From: Bdellovibrionales bacterium
GTDB taxonomy: Bacteria > Pseudomonadota > Alphaproteobacteria > UBA9219
Direction: 5' to 3'
Assembly (NCBI GenBank): GCA_041662785.1
Contig: JBAZRW010000010.1
Coordinates: 1 to 44,694 of the forward strand
Length of the DNA stretch: 44,694 bases
The translations under genes and the position numbers were made by a program. Within the stretch, counting starts at the first letter, position 1. Each line of letters starts with the position of its first letter. The notes beneath the pieces are model-generated. The model was not told the DNA's origin. It saw only the letters and a list, made by a program, of their open reading frames with translations, and ran no database searches. This document shows, one piece after another, positions 8,427 through 16,590 of the stretch.

Positions 8427-8450
8427 CAAAGGGTTTTTTACCCTTTTTTT
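8427..8450. terminator. AT-rich hairpin with T run, possible terminator
   Basis: Stem AAAGGGT/ACCCTTT (8428-8434 with 8440-8446) has a five-T loop and is followed by further T residues on the plus strand; the minus strand has a T-rich tail as well. It lies between tRNA-Arg (minus) and hypB (plus), about 66 bases before hypB. It may insulate the divergent units or attenuate hypB. No nearby plus-strand gene needs termination here. Confidence 0.35.
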
Positions 8451-8516
8451 CATGGCGTTGCTATTAAGGGCCGTATGCGTTAACCAGTATAAAACACGTC
8501 GATGAAAGGGTTTTTC

Positions 8517-9287
8517 ATGTGCATCACTTGCGGTTGTTCCGGCGAACAGCATCACGATCATACTCATGGCCATGATCACCACCACGATCACGCGCCTTTA
8601 GGCGCTGTTCACGATCATGAGATGGGCGCGACCCGCGCCGTTTCGGTCGAGCAAGACATTCTGGCCGAAAACAATCGCTATGCGGCGCAAAACCGCGCGG
8701 CATTTCTGGCCCATAAAATTGTCGCCCTTAACCTGATGTCCAGTCCAGGGGCGGGCAAGACGACGCTTCTCACAAAAACGCTAGAGGCCGGACGATTTAA
8801 GGCGGGCGTGATCGAAGGTGATCAAAGCACCGACTTTGATGCCGAGCGCATCCGCGCCACGGGCGCTCCTGCTGTTCAGATCAACACGGGCGCGGGCTGC
8901 CATTTGGATGGTCATATGGTGGGGCATGCGCTGGAAGATTTAAAGGTTGACGAGGGCACTCTTGATGGTGGGGTCATGTTTATCGAAAACGTTGGGAACC
9001 TTGTTTGCCCTGCCTCGTTCGATTTAGGTGAAGCGGCCAAGGTCGTTTTGCTTTCCGTGACGGAAGGTGATGATAAGCCGCTTAAATATGCGCCTATGTT
9101 CGCCGCTGCCGATTTAATGCTGCTCACCAAAATTGATTTGCTGCCCCATGTGCCGTTTGATGTTGAGCGTTGCCTTGGGTTTGCGCGGCAGATTAACCCT
9201 AAGCTTACGATTCTGCAGCTTTCCGCTACGTCGGGCGAGGGCATGTCTGCGTGGCTGGAGTGGATTGAGGGCGTAGGAAAAGTTTAG
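8517..9287 (+). CDS. hypB: HypB, hydrogenase nickel incorporation GTPase
   Basis: A 256-aa G3E-family (SIMIBI-class) GTPase that loads nickel into the large subunit of NiFe hydrogenases together with HypA. The start at 8517 gives the conserved MCITCGCSG N-terminus (high-affinity Ni motif CxxCGC) and has GAAAGGG at a suitable distance; an ATG 15 bases earlier does not fit the family. A His-rich tract (residues about 12-34) can store nickel. The P-loop SSPGAGKTT is at 75-83, and the guanine specificity motif appears as LLTKIDLL. No hydrogenase genes or hypA, C, D or E lie in the window. The only other hyp-like gene is a HypF fragment 12 kb away. Confidence 0.93.
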   Translation: MCITCGCSGEQHHDHTHGHDHHHDHAPLGAVHDHEMGATRAVSVEQDILAENNRYAAQNRAAFLAHKIVALNLMSSPGAGKTTLLTKTLEAGRFKAGVIEGDQSTDFDAERIRATGAPAVQINTGAGCHLDGHMVGHALEDLKVDEGTLDGGVMFIENVGNLVCPASFDLGEAAKVVLLSVTEGDDKPLKYAPMFAAADLMLLTKIDLLPHVPFDVERCLGFARQINPKLTILQLSATSGEGMSAWLEWIEGVGKV

Positions 9288-9296
9288 GGCGGCGCG

Positions 9297-11564
9297 TTAT
9301 CCCGCCGCCTTCACAAAACTCTCCATCACCTTTTTAAGGCCCGCTTTGTCAAAGGCGATTTCTAGCTTGTCGCCATCCACACGGCGAACAGTGCCAAGGC
9401 CGAACGTGCCATGCGTGATGCGATCCCCGACATTCAGCCTGCCTTCCCGCCGTGGTGCGGCGATCTCACGCGCTTTGCCTTCTATCTGTTGTGCTTGATG
9501 AGGCAAGGCGTGGGCGCGTCCCGCCTTAAGCTGCTGCCAAAGGGGTGGGGCTTTCTTCTCGCGCCGTTCTTCATCCCAGCCGCCCAAAGACGATGAGCGG
9601 TGCGCGGCGGTTTGGCCGATGGTTGAGCTTCTCTCGACATGCGTGGCAGGCAATTCGGCAAGGAAGCGTGAGGGTAGGGCGTTCACCCAACTGCCATAAA
9701 CAAGGCGATTGGCGACGTGGCTGATCCACGCTTTTTGCCGCGCGCGCGTCAGGCCGACATAGGCGAGGCGGCGCTCTTCCTCCAGCCCCTTGTTGCCGTT
9801 TTCGGCTAGCGATAGGCGTGAGGGGAAAATATCTTCTTCCCATCCCGGAAGAAAGACAAAGTTGAACTCAAGGCCCTTTGCGCCGTGCAGAGTCATCAGG
9901 CTGACTTGATCAATTTCTTTGTTATCCGTGACTTCAAGGACGAGGCTCACATGCTCCAAGAAGGCGGGAAGCGTGTCAAACTCGGCCATCGCGCTGATCA
10001 GCTCTTTCAAGTTGTCGAGGCGGGACGGCGCGTCGGGCGATTTGTCCGCTTGCCACATGCCTGTGTAGCCGGACTCGTCCAAAATAATCTGTGCGACTTC
10101 CGCGTGTGGAAGCTCATTAAGAAGATCGCGCCAGCGGGCGAAGCTTTGCATCAGGTTTTGCAACGTGGCGCGAAGCTTGGGCTTCAGCTCATCCGTTTCC
10201 GACAAACGAAGCGCGGCCTCGCTTAGCGAAAAGCCGTGGTCGCGGGCGAACGTGTGGCACTGCTGAATCGCGGCGGGGCCGACCCCGCGTTTGGGTAGGT
10301 TCACGATGCGTTCAAACGCCAGATCGTCGTCGGGTGAGGCAACAAGACGCAGGTAGGCCATCGCGTCGCGGATTTCGGCGCGTTCATAAAAGCGAGCACC
10401 AACCAGCACGCGATAGGGAATGCCAAGCGCGATAAACCGTTCTTCAAATTGGCGGGTTTGAAAGCCTGCGCGCACCATGATGGCAACTTGTGAAAGGGGG
10501 ATTTTGCGTCGCTGTAGTGCCTCAATTTCATCCGCCGCCCACCGCGCCTCTTCCTCGCCGTCCCACAGGGTGCGCACCTGAACCGCATCGCCCATATCGG
10601 CCATCGTCCACAGGCTTTTGCCAAGGCGCATTTCGTTGTTTTCAATGAGAGCCGAAGCGGCGGCAAGGATATGGCCCGTGGAGCGATAATTTTCCTCTAG
10701 CCGCACAACGGTTGCACCCGGAAAATCCTCTTCAAAGCGCAGAATGTTGCCAATCTCCGCGCCGCGCCAGCCATAGATGGATTGATCCTCATCACCCACG
10801 ACGCAGATGTTTTTGCTTTTTTGCGCGATCAGGCGTAGCCACAAATACTGCGCGACGTTGGTATCCTGATACTCATCGACAAGCAAATACTGAAAGCGGT
10901 TTTGGATCTGCTCTAAGATGTCGGGATTTTGGCGCATCAGCGTCAGGTGATGCAAAAGAAGATCGCCAAAGTCGCAGGCGTTCAGCTCTAACAGGCGTTC
11001 TTGATACAGTTTGTAAAGTTTTGGCAGCTTGCCGTTTGCGATATCAAAGTGATCGTTGCTGACCTCATTGGGGAGAAGCCCGCGATCCTTCCACCGCTCG
11101 ATAAAACTAAGGACGACGCGAGGCGGCGACTTTTTGTCATCGATGTTTTCGGCTTCCAGTAGCTGCTTGATCAGGCGCAGTTGATCGTCTGTGCCAAGAA
11201 TAGTGAAGGAGGGCTTGAGGCCAACGCGCTCAGCATGGGGTCGCAAAAGACGCGCGGCCAGCGCGTGAAAGGTTCCAAGATACCAGCCCTCAACCGAGCG
11301 CCCGCCCAAAAGTCCAGAGACGCGCTCACGGATTTCGGCGGCGGCTTTGTTGGTGAAGGTCACGGCCATGATCTGCGCCGGAACGGCCTTGCCTGTTGCT
11401 AGAAGGTGAGCAAGGCGAGAGGTCAGCACGCGCGTCTTGCCCGTCCCCGCCCCCGCTAGGACAAGGATGGGGCCGTCCAACTGCTCTACAGCCGCCCGCT
11501 GCGCAGGGTTCAGCCCTTGCCAGTAGGGGGATTCGGGTTCTTGATTTAAAGCGCCAAAAGTCAT
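9297..11564 (-). CDS. uvrD: UvrD/PcrA-type superfamily 1A DNA helicase
   Basis: A 755-aa 3'-5' helicase of nucleotide-excision and mismatch repair. Motifs in order: Q motif LNPAQRAAVE; Walker A AGAGTGKT (37-44); motif Ia VTFTNKAAAEIRERV; motif II LLVDEYQDTN; motif III GDEDQSIYGWRGA; motif IV VRLEENYRS; motif V SLMTLHGAKGLEF; motif VI EERRLAYVGLTRA. The C-terminal tail HGTFGLGTVRRVDGDKLEIA is the Tudor-like domain that contacts RNA polymerase in PcrA/UvrD. Length is normal. It is convergent with hypB, 9 bases away. Confidence 0.95.
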   Translation of the reverse strand: MTFGALNQEPESPYWQGLNPAQRAAVEQLDGPILVLAGAGTGKTRVLTSRLAHLLATGKAVPAQIMAVTFTNKAAAEIRERVSGLLGGRSVEGWYLGTFHALAARLLRPHAERVGLKPSFTILGTDDQLRLIKQLLEAENIDDKKSPPRVVLSFIERWKDRGLLPNEVSNDHFDIANGKLPKLYKLYQERLLELNACDFGDLLLHHLTLMRQNPDILEQIQNRFQYLLVDEYQDTNVAQYLWLRLIAQKSKNICVVGDEDQSIYGWRGAEIGNILRFEEDFPGATVVRLEENYRSTGHILAAASALIENNEMRLGKSLWTMADMGDAVQVRTLWDGEEEARWAADEIEALQRRKIPLSQVAIMVRAGFQTRQFEERFIALGIPYRVLVGARFYERAEIRDAMAYLRLVASPDDDLAFERIVNLPKRGVGPAAIQQCHTFARDHGFSLSEAALRLSETDELKPKLRATLQNLMQSFARWRDLLNELPHAEVAQIILDESGYTGMWQADKSPDAPSRLDNLKELISAMAEFDTLPAFLEHVSLVLEVTDNKEIDQVSLMTLHGAKGLEFNFVFLPGWEEDIFPSRLSLAENGNKGLEEERRLAYVGLTRARQKAWISHVANRLVYGSWVNALPSRFLAELPATHVERSSTIGQTAAHRSSSLGGWDEERREKKAPPLWQQLKAGRAHALPHQAQQIEGKAREIAAPRREGRLNVGDRITHGTFGLGTVRRVDGDKLEIAFDKAGLKKVMESFVKAAG

Positions 11565-11606
11565 GCCTTTGGCCTAACGCATTGATGCGATAGGTGCAAG
11601 GCGTTC

Positions 11607-11820
11607 TTTACCGCCCCCCTTGCGGGGGAGGAAAGTTTTTCTTGGGTTTGCGTAGCAAGTCCTTAGAAAAACTAGGTGGGGGGTCATGATTGGATGGGAC
11701 GGGTTTCGACCCCCCACCTGCAAAAACTAAGACTTACTTCCGTCTTCGCTGCTTTGCAGCTTCGCCGGACAAGTCGTAAGCCTAAGTTTTTGCTTCCTCC
11801 CCCGCAAGGGGGGCGGTAAA
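11607..11820. repeat. 214-bp MITE-like palindromic element with nested inverted repeats
   Basis: The element is bounded by a perfect 27-bp inverted repeat (11607-11633 and 11794-11820; end sequence TTTACCGCCCCCCTTGCGGG). A second inverted pair, AGGTGGGGGGTC / GACCCCCCACCT, is nested inside, and further weak internal symmetry is present. It carries no open reading frame of note and fills nearly all of the 275-base gap between uvrD and the GNAT gene. This is what a non-autonomous mobile element looks like; no clear target duplication is visible. Confidence 0.8.
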
Positions 11821-11840
11821 AGAATTAGGCAACCTTAATT

Positions 11841-12335
11841 ATGAGAACTTGTTTCATTATCACTCTCCTTCAGCCCAAGCAATCGCGGCAGTTAGAAGAT
11901 TTTCTGACCCTTGGGTTTGGGGAGAGCTTTCGGCCTTTGGCGTGTGACTATATTGCGTGCATGTTTTCGGATGATTACCACAAGCCTGCTTTTCTGGTAT
12001 GTGAGGAAGAGGGCGCGATCATCGGCGCAGCGGCGATTTCAGAGGAGTTATTTACGGTCAATACTTGGGGCATTAGCTGGTTGGCTGTGCATCCCGATCA
12101 TCAAAAACAAGGACTCGGATCGCAGATGATTGAAGGGTGCGTTGAGGAGATTGCTAGGCGGATCAAAGTGCCATCAACGGTTATACTTGCCGTTTATGAC
12201 GCCATTGCGCCATTTTATTATAAGGCTGGATTTAGCGGTACGACGCGTGTCCACGATGAGGGCGGCGGCCTATATTTGACCCGCGCCGTTCTGCCAAAAT
12301 TGGCATCGTCGACTATTGCGCGTCCGGCTCTGTAA
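11841..12335 (+). CDS. GNAT family N-acetyltransferase
   Basis: A 164-aa acetyl-CoA-dependent acyltransferase. The acetyl-CoA binding motif A reads WLAVHPDHQKQGLGSQMIEG (about residues 80-98, with the Q-x-x-G-x-G/A pattern). It is preceded by the beta-bulge strand IIGAAAISEE and followed by FYYKAGFSG, the typical final strand. The acceptor is unknown; the family includes protein, antibiotic and metabolite acetyltransferases. The start lies 20 bases after the palindromic element, so its promoter may be in or near that element. It ends by overlapping the convergent diguanylate cyclase gene by 23 bases. Confidence 0.85.
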   Translation: MRTCFIITLLQPKQSRQLEDFLTLGFGESFRPLACDYIACMFSDDYHKPAFLVCEEEGAIIGAAAISEELFTVNTWGISWLAVHPDHQKQGLGSQMIEGCVEEIARRIKVPSTVILAVYDAIAPFYYKAGFSGTTRVHDEGGGLYLTRAVLPKLASSTIARPAL

Positions 12336-13365
12336 CTGGCGCGGCCTTGGGCACGACCTTGTTGCGGCCCGTTTGTTTGGCTTCATACAAAGCCCCATCA
12401 GCGCGACCAATAAAACTGTCTGTTTCCTCATTGGGAATATATTCTGTTGCGCCCATCGAGATGGTGACGACGCCCAGATTTTCATTGGTGCGGCGGCGGC
12501 GTACTTGCTTGGTGGCCAAAATGTTGCGCAGCTGATTGCCGACGCGCTCGGCGTCCGCCACGGTGGTTTGAGGCAAAAGGATCACGAACTCCTCCCCACC
12601 ATAACGGGCGATGATGTCGCGGCCTTTCAAGTTTTCAACCAGTGTTTTAGCGACAAGTTTAAGAACTTCATCGCCGATCAAATGCCCAAAGGTATCGTTG
12701 AACTTTTTAAAGAAATCGATATCGCACATCAGTAAGGATAAAGGCGTGTTATTCTCAACGGATTCATCTATGGCGCGTTTGATCTCCTCATCAAAATACT
12801 TGCGGTTGCCGACACCCGTCAACGCATCCGACAGCGAGGCCTTACGCACAACATCAAGGTTATAGCGCATCTCGGTTAGCTGTTGCGTTGAGTTTGTCAG
12901 CTGGGATTGAAGCCGCTGATTTTGTTCGGCCATGATGCGTGTTTCGTTTGCCACGCGGGACACGGCTGATTTAATCTGATCGATTGAAACGTTGGATTGA
13001 AGAGCTCCCGTGAAAGATGTCAGCGTTTGGTTGTACTGATTGGACTCATCCGCTGATTTTTCTAAAACCTTCATCACCGTGTTGATTTCATCAACAATGT
13101 TGCCAGAGGCTTTTTGGATGACCTTGTTTTCGGCCTCAAGACTAAGATGAGCCAGAAAGAGTTCCGTGCATTGTGATTGGGTCAGGCGCCCATCTTGATC
13201 AATGAGCAAACCCATCGCCATTTTCAGGTTAGGGTTCGAATTGGAAAAGTAACCGTAATAGACGGCAAAATTATCGGGCGTTGGAGCAAGGCCATGCTCT
13301 GCCATAAGCTCTATGGAAAGTTTGGCCCATACGTCAGGCAAATCTGTGTTCTTATCGTCGCTCAC
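12313..13365 (-). CDS. GGDEF-domain diguanylate cyclase
   Basis: A 350-aa cytoplasmic protein expected to make cyclic di-GMP from two GTP. The C-terminal GGDEF domain has SDALTGVGNRKYFDEE (wide turn), CDIDFFKKFNDTFGH (metal and guanine contacts) and the active-site loop RYGGEEF, with GGEEF at 256-260. At the I-site, where RxxD is usual, the sequence is KGRD, so product inhibition may be weakened. The N-terminal 170 residues have no transmembrane helix. They resemble a sensory helical region followed by a coiled coil (about 140-172) that would mediate dimerisation. Confidence 0.92.
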   Translation of the reverse strand: MSDDKNTDLPDVWAKLSIELMAEHGLAPTPDNFAVYYGYFSNSNPNLKMAMGLLIDQDGRLTQSQCTELFLAHLSLEAENKVIQKASGNIVDEINTVMKVLEKSADESNQYNQTLTSFTGALQSNVSIDQIKSAVSRVANETRIMAEQNQRLQSQLTNSTQQLTEMRYNLDVVRKASLSDALTGVGNRKYFDEEIKRAIDESVENNTPLSLLMCDIDFFKKFNDTFGHLIGDEVLKLVAKTLVENLKGRDIIARYGGEEFVILLPQTTVADAERVGNQLRNILATKQVRRRRTNENLGVVTISMGATEYIPNEETDSFIGRADGALYEAKQTGRNKVVPKAAPVTEPDAQ

Positions 13366-13436
13366 GGAGCCTCACAGGCGGGTGGTTGATTCGCGTTTCC
13401 CCAAGTTAGGCAAAAAGCGCTTCATTGTACAGAGGG

Positions 13437-15503
13437 TTAGAGGGATTCAATAAGATGGAGCCATGCGGCCTCATCCAGCACAGTAACGCCCAGCCCTACG
13501 GCTTTGCCTGCCTTGCTGCCAGCGTCCGTGCCCGCGACAAGAAAATCCGTTTTTGAGGATATGGATCCGGCTACCTTAGCCCCCAGACTTTCTGCCTTGG
13601 CTTTGGCCTCGCTGCGCCCCATGCCCTGTAAAGTGCCTGTAAACACAATGGTTTTTCCGGAAAGGGGCGATGGCCTTTCCACCTGAATAAAGGGCAGGAT
13701 GGTCAACTCGTGGGCCAAATCGGCCAAAACTTGCCTATTATGCTGTTCGGCGAAAAAGGCGACGATGTCGCGGGCCACAAGCTCGCCAATCTGGTCAATG
13801 CCGATAAGAACCTGCCATGCCTCGGCCGTTTCGTCCTGCGCGGCGATCATGGAAGCTTGCAGGGCGTCAAGCGAGCCATAGTGCCGCGCCAGCAGTTTTG
13901 CCGTTGCCTCGCCGACTTGGCGGATGCCAAGGGCGTAGATGAGCTTGTCGAGGGAAACCTCGCGCCGCGCCTTAATGGCATCCAGAAGGTTGGCGACAGA
14001 CTTTTCCTTCCATCCCTCGCGCTGGGTTAAGGCGGCGCGGTGCGCGTGAAGGCGGAAAATGTCGGCGGGCGCTTTGATTAGGCCAGCTTCCATCAGCTCA
14101 CGCACGCGGCGCTCGCCAAGGCCTTCGATGTTGAACGCGTCGCGGCTGACAAAATGGCATAGGCGTTCCACCGCTTGCGCGGGGCAGGTCAGGCCGCCTG
14201 TGCAGCGGCGAACCGCCATGCCTTCCTCGCGCACAGCCTTAGCGCCGCAAGCGGGGCAATGATCAGGAAAGGCGAACGGCGCAGAGTCCTTGGGGCGATG
14301 GTGAAGGAGAGCCTCGACAATTTGCGGGATCACGTCACCGGCACGTTGCACGATAACCGTGTCGCCTTCGCGAATATCTTTGCGGGCGATTTCATCTTCG
14401 TTGTGAAGCGTGGCGCGGCTCACCATCACGCCGCCGACATTGATCGGCTCCAATTCCGCAACAGGGGTCAACGCGCCCGTTCGTCCGACTTGAACCGTGA
14501 TGGCTTTTAAGATTGTTTCTGCGCGTTCAGCCGCGAACTTGTGCGCGATGGCCCAACGTGGAGCGCGGCTGACAAAGCCAAGACGTTCTTGCAGCGCGAA
14601 GTCATTGACCTTGTACACCACGCCATCAATATCAAAGGGCAGGGCGTGACGCGCCTGTTCAATCTCTTCGTAATAGGAAAGAATCTCATCCGTTGTGTGA
14701 CACAAGCGGGCGGGTTCATTAAGGGCAAAGCCCCAAGCCAGAAGATGTTCGCGCAAGCCTTGCTGTGAGGTGAAGGGGAGGGTGGAGGCCTCGCCCAAAG
14801 CATAGGCGAAGAAGGAGAGAGGGCGCTGCGCCGTGATTGATGCGTCAAGTTGACGCACACTGCCAGCCGCCGCGTTGCGGGGGTTAGCAAAAAGAGGCTC
14901 GCCCGCCGCCTCACGCTGCGCGTTGAGCGCAAAGAAATCCGCGCGGTTCATGTAAATCTCACCGCGCACCTCAAGGACATTGGGCGCAAGACCGGCAAGC
15001 GTGTGGGGCACGTTCTTGATCGTCATTACGCCTGCCGTGATGTTTTCGCCGACTTGGCCATCGCCGCGCGTGGCAGCAAGAACAAGGCGTCCCCTTTCGT
15101 AGCGCAGTGAGGCCGATAGGCCATCGATCTTCGGCTCGGCCATCATGGCGATGGGGGCAGAGTCGGCAAGGTTCAAAAAGCGTCGGATACGCGCGATAAA
15201 ATCGGCCACGTCCTCGGCGGCAAACGCGTTGCCCAAGGACAACATTGGCACGCTATGCGTGACCTTGCTAAAGCCTGCGGCGGGCGCGGCGCCAACCTTC
15301 TTTTCAGGATCGTCGGCGGGGGCAAGGTGGGGAAAGGCTTCGCGTAGCGCCTTGTATTTCATGCGCAGAGCATCGTAATCCGCATCCGAAATCTCTGGCG
15401 CGTCCTTTTGGTGATAGAGCGCATCATGCCGCGCAATCTCAGTCGCCAGCGATGCCATCGCAGCAGCAGCTTCCAAAGGGGTGCGGGGAGGGAGTGTGGT
15501 CAT
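13437..15503 (-). CDS. ligA: NAD-dependent DNA ligase LigA
   Basis: A 688-aa ligase sealing nicks in replication and repair with NAD as AMP donor. An N-terminal Ia domain (HDALYHQKDAPEISDADYD) precedes the adenylation motif EPKIDGLSASLRY with the AMP-accepting Lys125. Next come the OB fold (GDTVIVQRAGDVIPQIV) and a four-Cys zinc finger (CPACGAKAV...CTGGLTCPAQ). Helix-hairpin-helix repeats follow (for example IEGLGERRVRELMEAG), then the C-terminal BRCT domain (LSGKTIVFTGTLQGMGRSEA). It is complete. In alphaproteobacteria ligA normally follows recN directly; here a solute-binding protein gene and a palindromic repeat are interposed. Confidence 0.97.
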   Translation of the reverse strand: MTTLPPRTPLEAAAAMASLATEIARHDALYHQKDAPEISDADYDALRMKYKALREAFPHLAPADDPEKKVGAAPAAGFSKVTHSVPMLSLGNAFAAEDVADFIARIRRFLNLADSAPIAMMAEPKIDGLSASLRYERGRLVLAATRGDGQVGENITAGVMTIKNVPHTLAGLAPNVLEVRGEIYMNRADFFALNAQREAAGEPLFANPRNAAAGSVRQLDASITAQRPLSFFAYALGEASTLPFTSQQGLREHLLAWGFALNEPARLCHTTDEILSYYEEIEQARHALPFDIDGVVYKVNDFALQERLGFVSRAPRWAIAHKFAAERAETILKAITVQVGRTGALTPVAELEPINVGGVMVSRATLHNEDEIARKDIREGDTVIVQRAGDVIPQIVEALLHHRPKDSAPFAFPDHCPACGAKAVREEGMAVRRCTGGLTCPAQAVERLCHFVSRDAFNIEGLGERRVRELMEAGLIKAPADIFRLHAHRAALTQREGWKEKSVANLLDAIKARREVSLDKLIYALGIRQVGEATAKLLARHYGSLDALQASMIAAQDETAEAWQVLIGIDQIGELVARDIVAFFAEQHNRQVLADLAHELTILPFIQVERPSPLSGKTIVFTGTLQGMGRSEAKAKAESLGAKVAGSISSKTDFLVAGTDAGSKAGKAVGLGVTVLDEAAWLHLIESL

Positions 15504-15524
15504 GTGTCTTGCGTAAAAGAGGAA

Positions 15525-16373
15525 TTATCTAGGCACAACATAGGATGGGGTAGGAGAATAGTATTTTACCCCATAGTTTTTTTCGTATTTTTGAAGAATA
15601 GTTTCTATAACGCCGTCATCGGCAAGTTGTGTAATGGCGTGATCAATCATATCTCTTAATTGATACTCGCCGCGTCTAACAGAAAGAAGCTCGCCATAAA
15701 TGCGAACGGGAGGAATACTGGCTACTTTGCGAAGCGTATTCGGGTTTGTTTTCATAAAGTCATTTACAAGACCAACATCGCACATGACAATATCAGCTTT
15801 CTTTGTCATGATTTGCATCAGAAATTCACTCCCCGAAGCCGTCATAGGCAGAGAAACGATGGTGGCATTGGGAAGTTTTTCCTTCGCAAGATCGTAGCTA
15901 TAGTCGCCATCAATTGCGGATATTTTAACATCTTTTATGTTCGCTTTCTCGATATTGCTATCAAAGCGTTGGTCGTCGGCGCGTGTGAAGGCATGAACCG
16001 GGTTATAAAAAGTTGCCCTTGTCATAGTTAGCGTTTGAAGGCGTCCGGCTGCTGGCCAAAGGGAGGCGCACATGACGTCAAATTTTTGGGCGTTTAGCGC
16101 GGCTGCAATTTCGCCACTACCTGTTTCAACAATCCAGTTTATTTTAAGACCAAGGTTCCTGCCGATGGCTTCCATAATATCATAATTGATGCCAGACACT
16201 TTTCCAGTGTTTGGGTCTTTGATAATATAGGGGGGCCAAGTAATATAGCCGCAGTTTATCGTTTTGCTTTTTTCAACGCGCAAAAATGCGGTTTCTTCAG
16301 CGTGTGCGGGCAGGCTCGCAGCGAGCAAAAGAATAATCATTAAACCAAGATGAGCATATGGGCGAAATGACAT
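15525..16373 (-). CDS. periplasmic solute-binding protein, family 3 (amino-acid type)
   Basis: A 282-aa exported protein. The signal peptide (hydrophobic LGLMIILLLAASLPAHA) is probably cleaved after AHA. The mature part has the bilobal SBP_bac_3 (PF00497) pattern: NCGYITWPPYIIKDPNTGKV at the start, SGINYDIMEAIGRNLGLKI, then AALNAQKFDVMCASLWP. No ABC permease or ATPase is next to it, so it may serve a distant transporter or act as a sensor protein. It lies between recN and ligA on the same strand, 21 bases upstream of ligA, and may be cotranscribed with it. Confidence 0.85.
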   Translation of the reverse strand: MSFRPYAHLGLMIILLLAASLPAHAEETAFLRVEKSKTINCGYITWPPYIIKDPNTGKVSGINYDIMEAIGRNLGLKINWIVETGSGEIAAALNAQKFDVMCASLWPAAGRLQTLTMTRATFYNPVHAFTRADDQRFDSNIEKANIKDVKISAIDGDYSYDLAKEKLPNATIVSLPMTASGSEFLMQIMTKKADIVMCDVGLVNDFMKTNPNTLRKVASIPPVRIYGELLSVRRGEYQLRDMIDHAITQLADDGVIETILQKYEKNYGVKYYSPTPSYVVPR

Positions 16374-16483
16374 TATGGATTCTTTCTGATAGAGGTAACA
16401 AGCTCAAAGTTTATCTATAGATGGTATTCCAATCAAGAAGCTTCATAGTACGTAACTCATTTTTTAAAGCCATAAGTTATAAT

Positions 16484-16575
16484 CGTCATTGCGAGCGGAA
16501 CCCCCGCGAAGGCGGGGGAATCCAGCGCCGCGCGGCTGGATGGCCACGTCGGCCTTTGGCCTCCTCGCAATGACG
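16484..16575. repeat. CGTCATTGCGAG palindromic repeat
   Basis: A 92-bp element whose ends are a 12-bp perfect inverted repeat, CGTCATTGCGAG / CTCGCAATGACG. Inner stems include CCCCCGCGAAGGCGGGGG. This is the dispersed GTCATTGCGAG-type palindrome known from many bacterial genomes. It sits in the recN-SBP gap and could form a strong hairpin in the bamD-recN transcript. The rest of the gap (16374-16590) shows nothing else. Confidence 0.8.
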
Positions 16576-16590
16576 GTAAAATGTCAGTCA

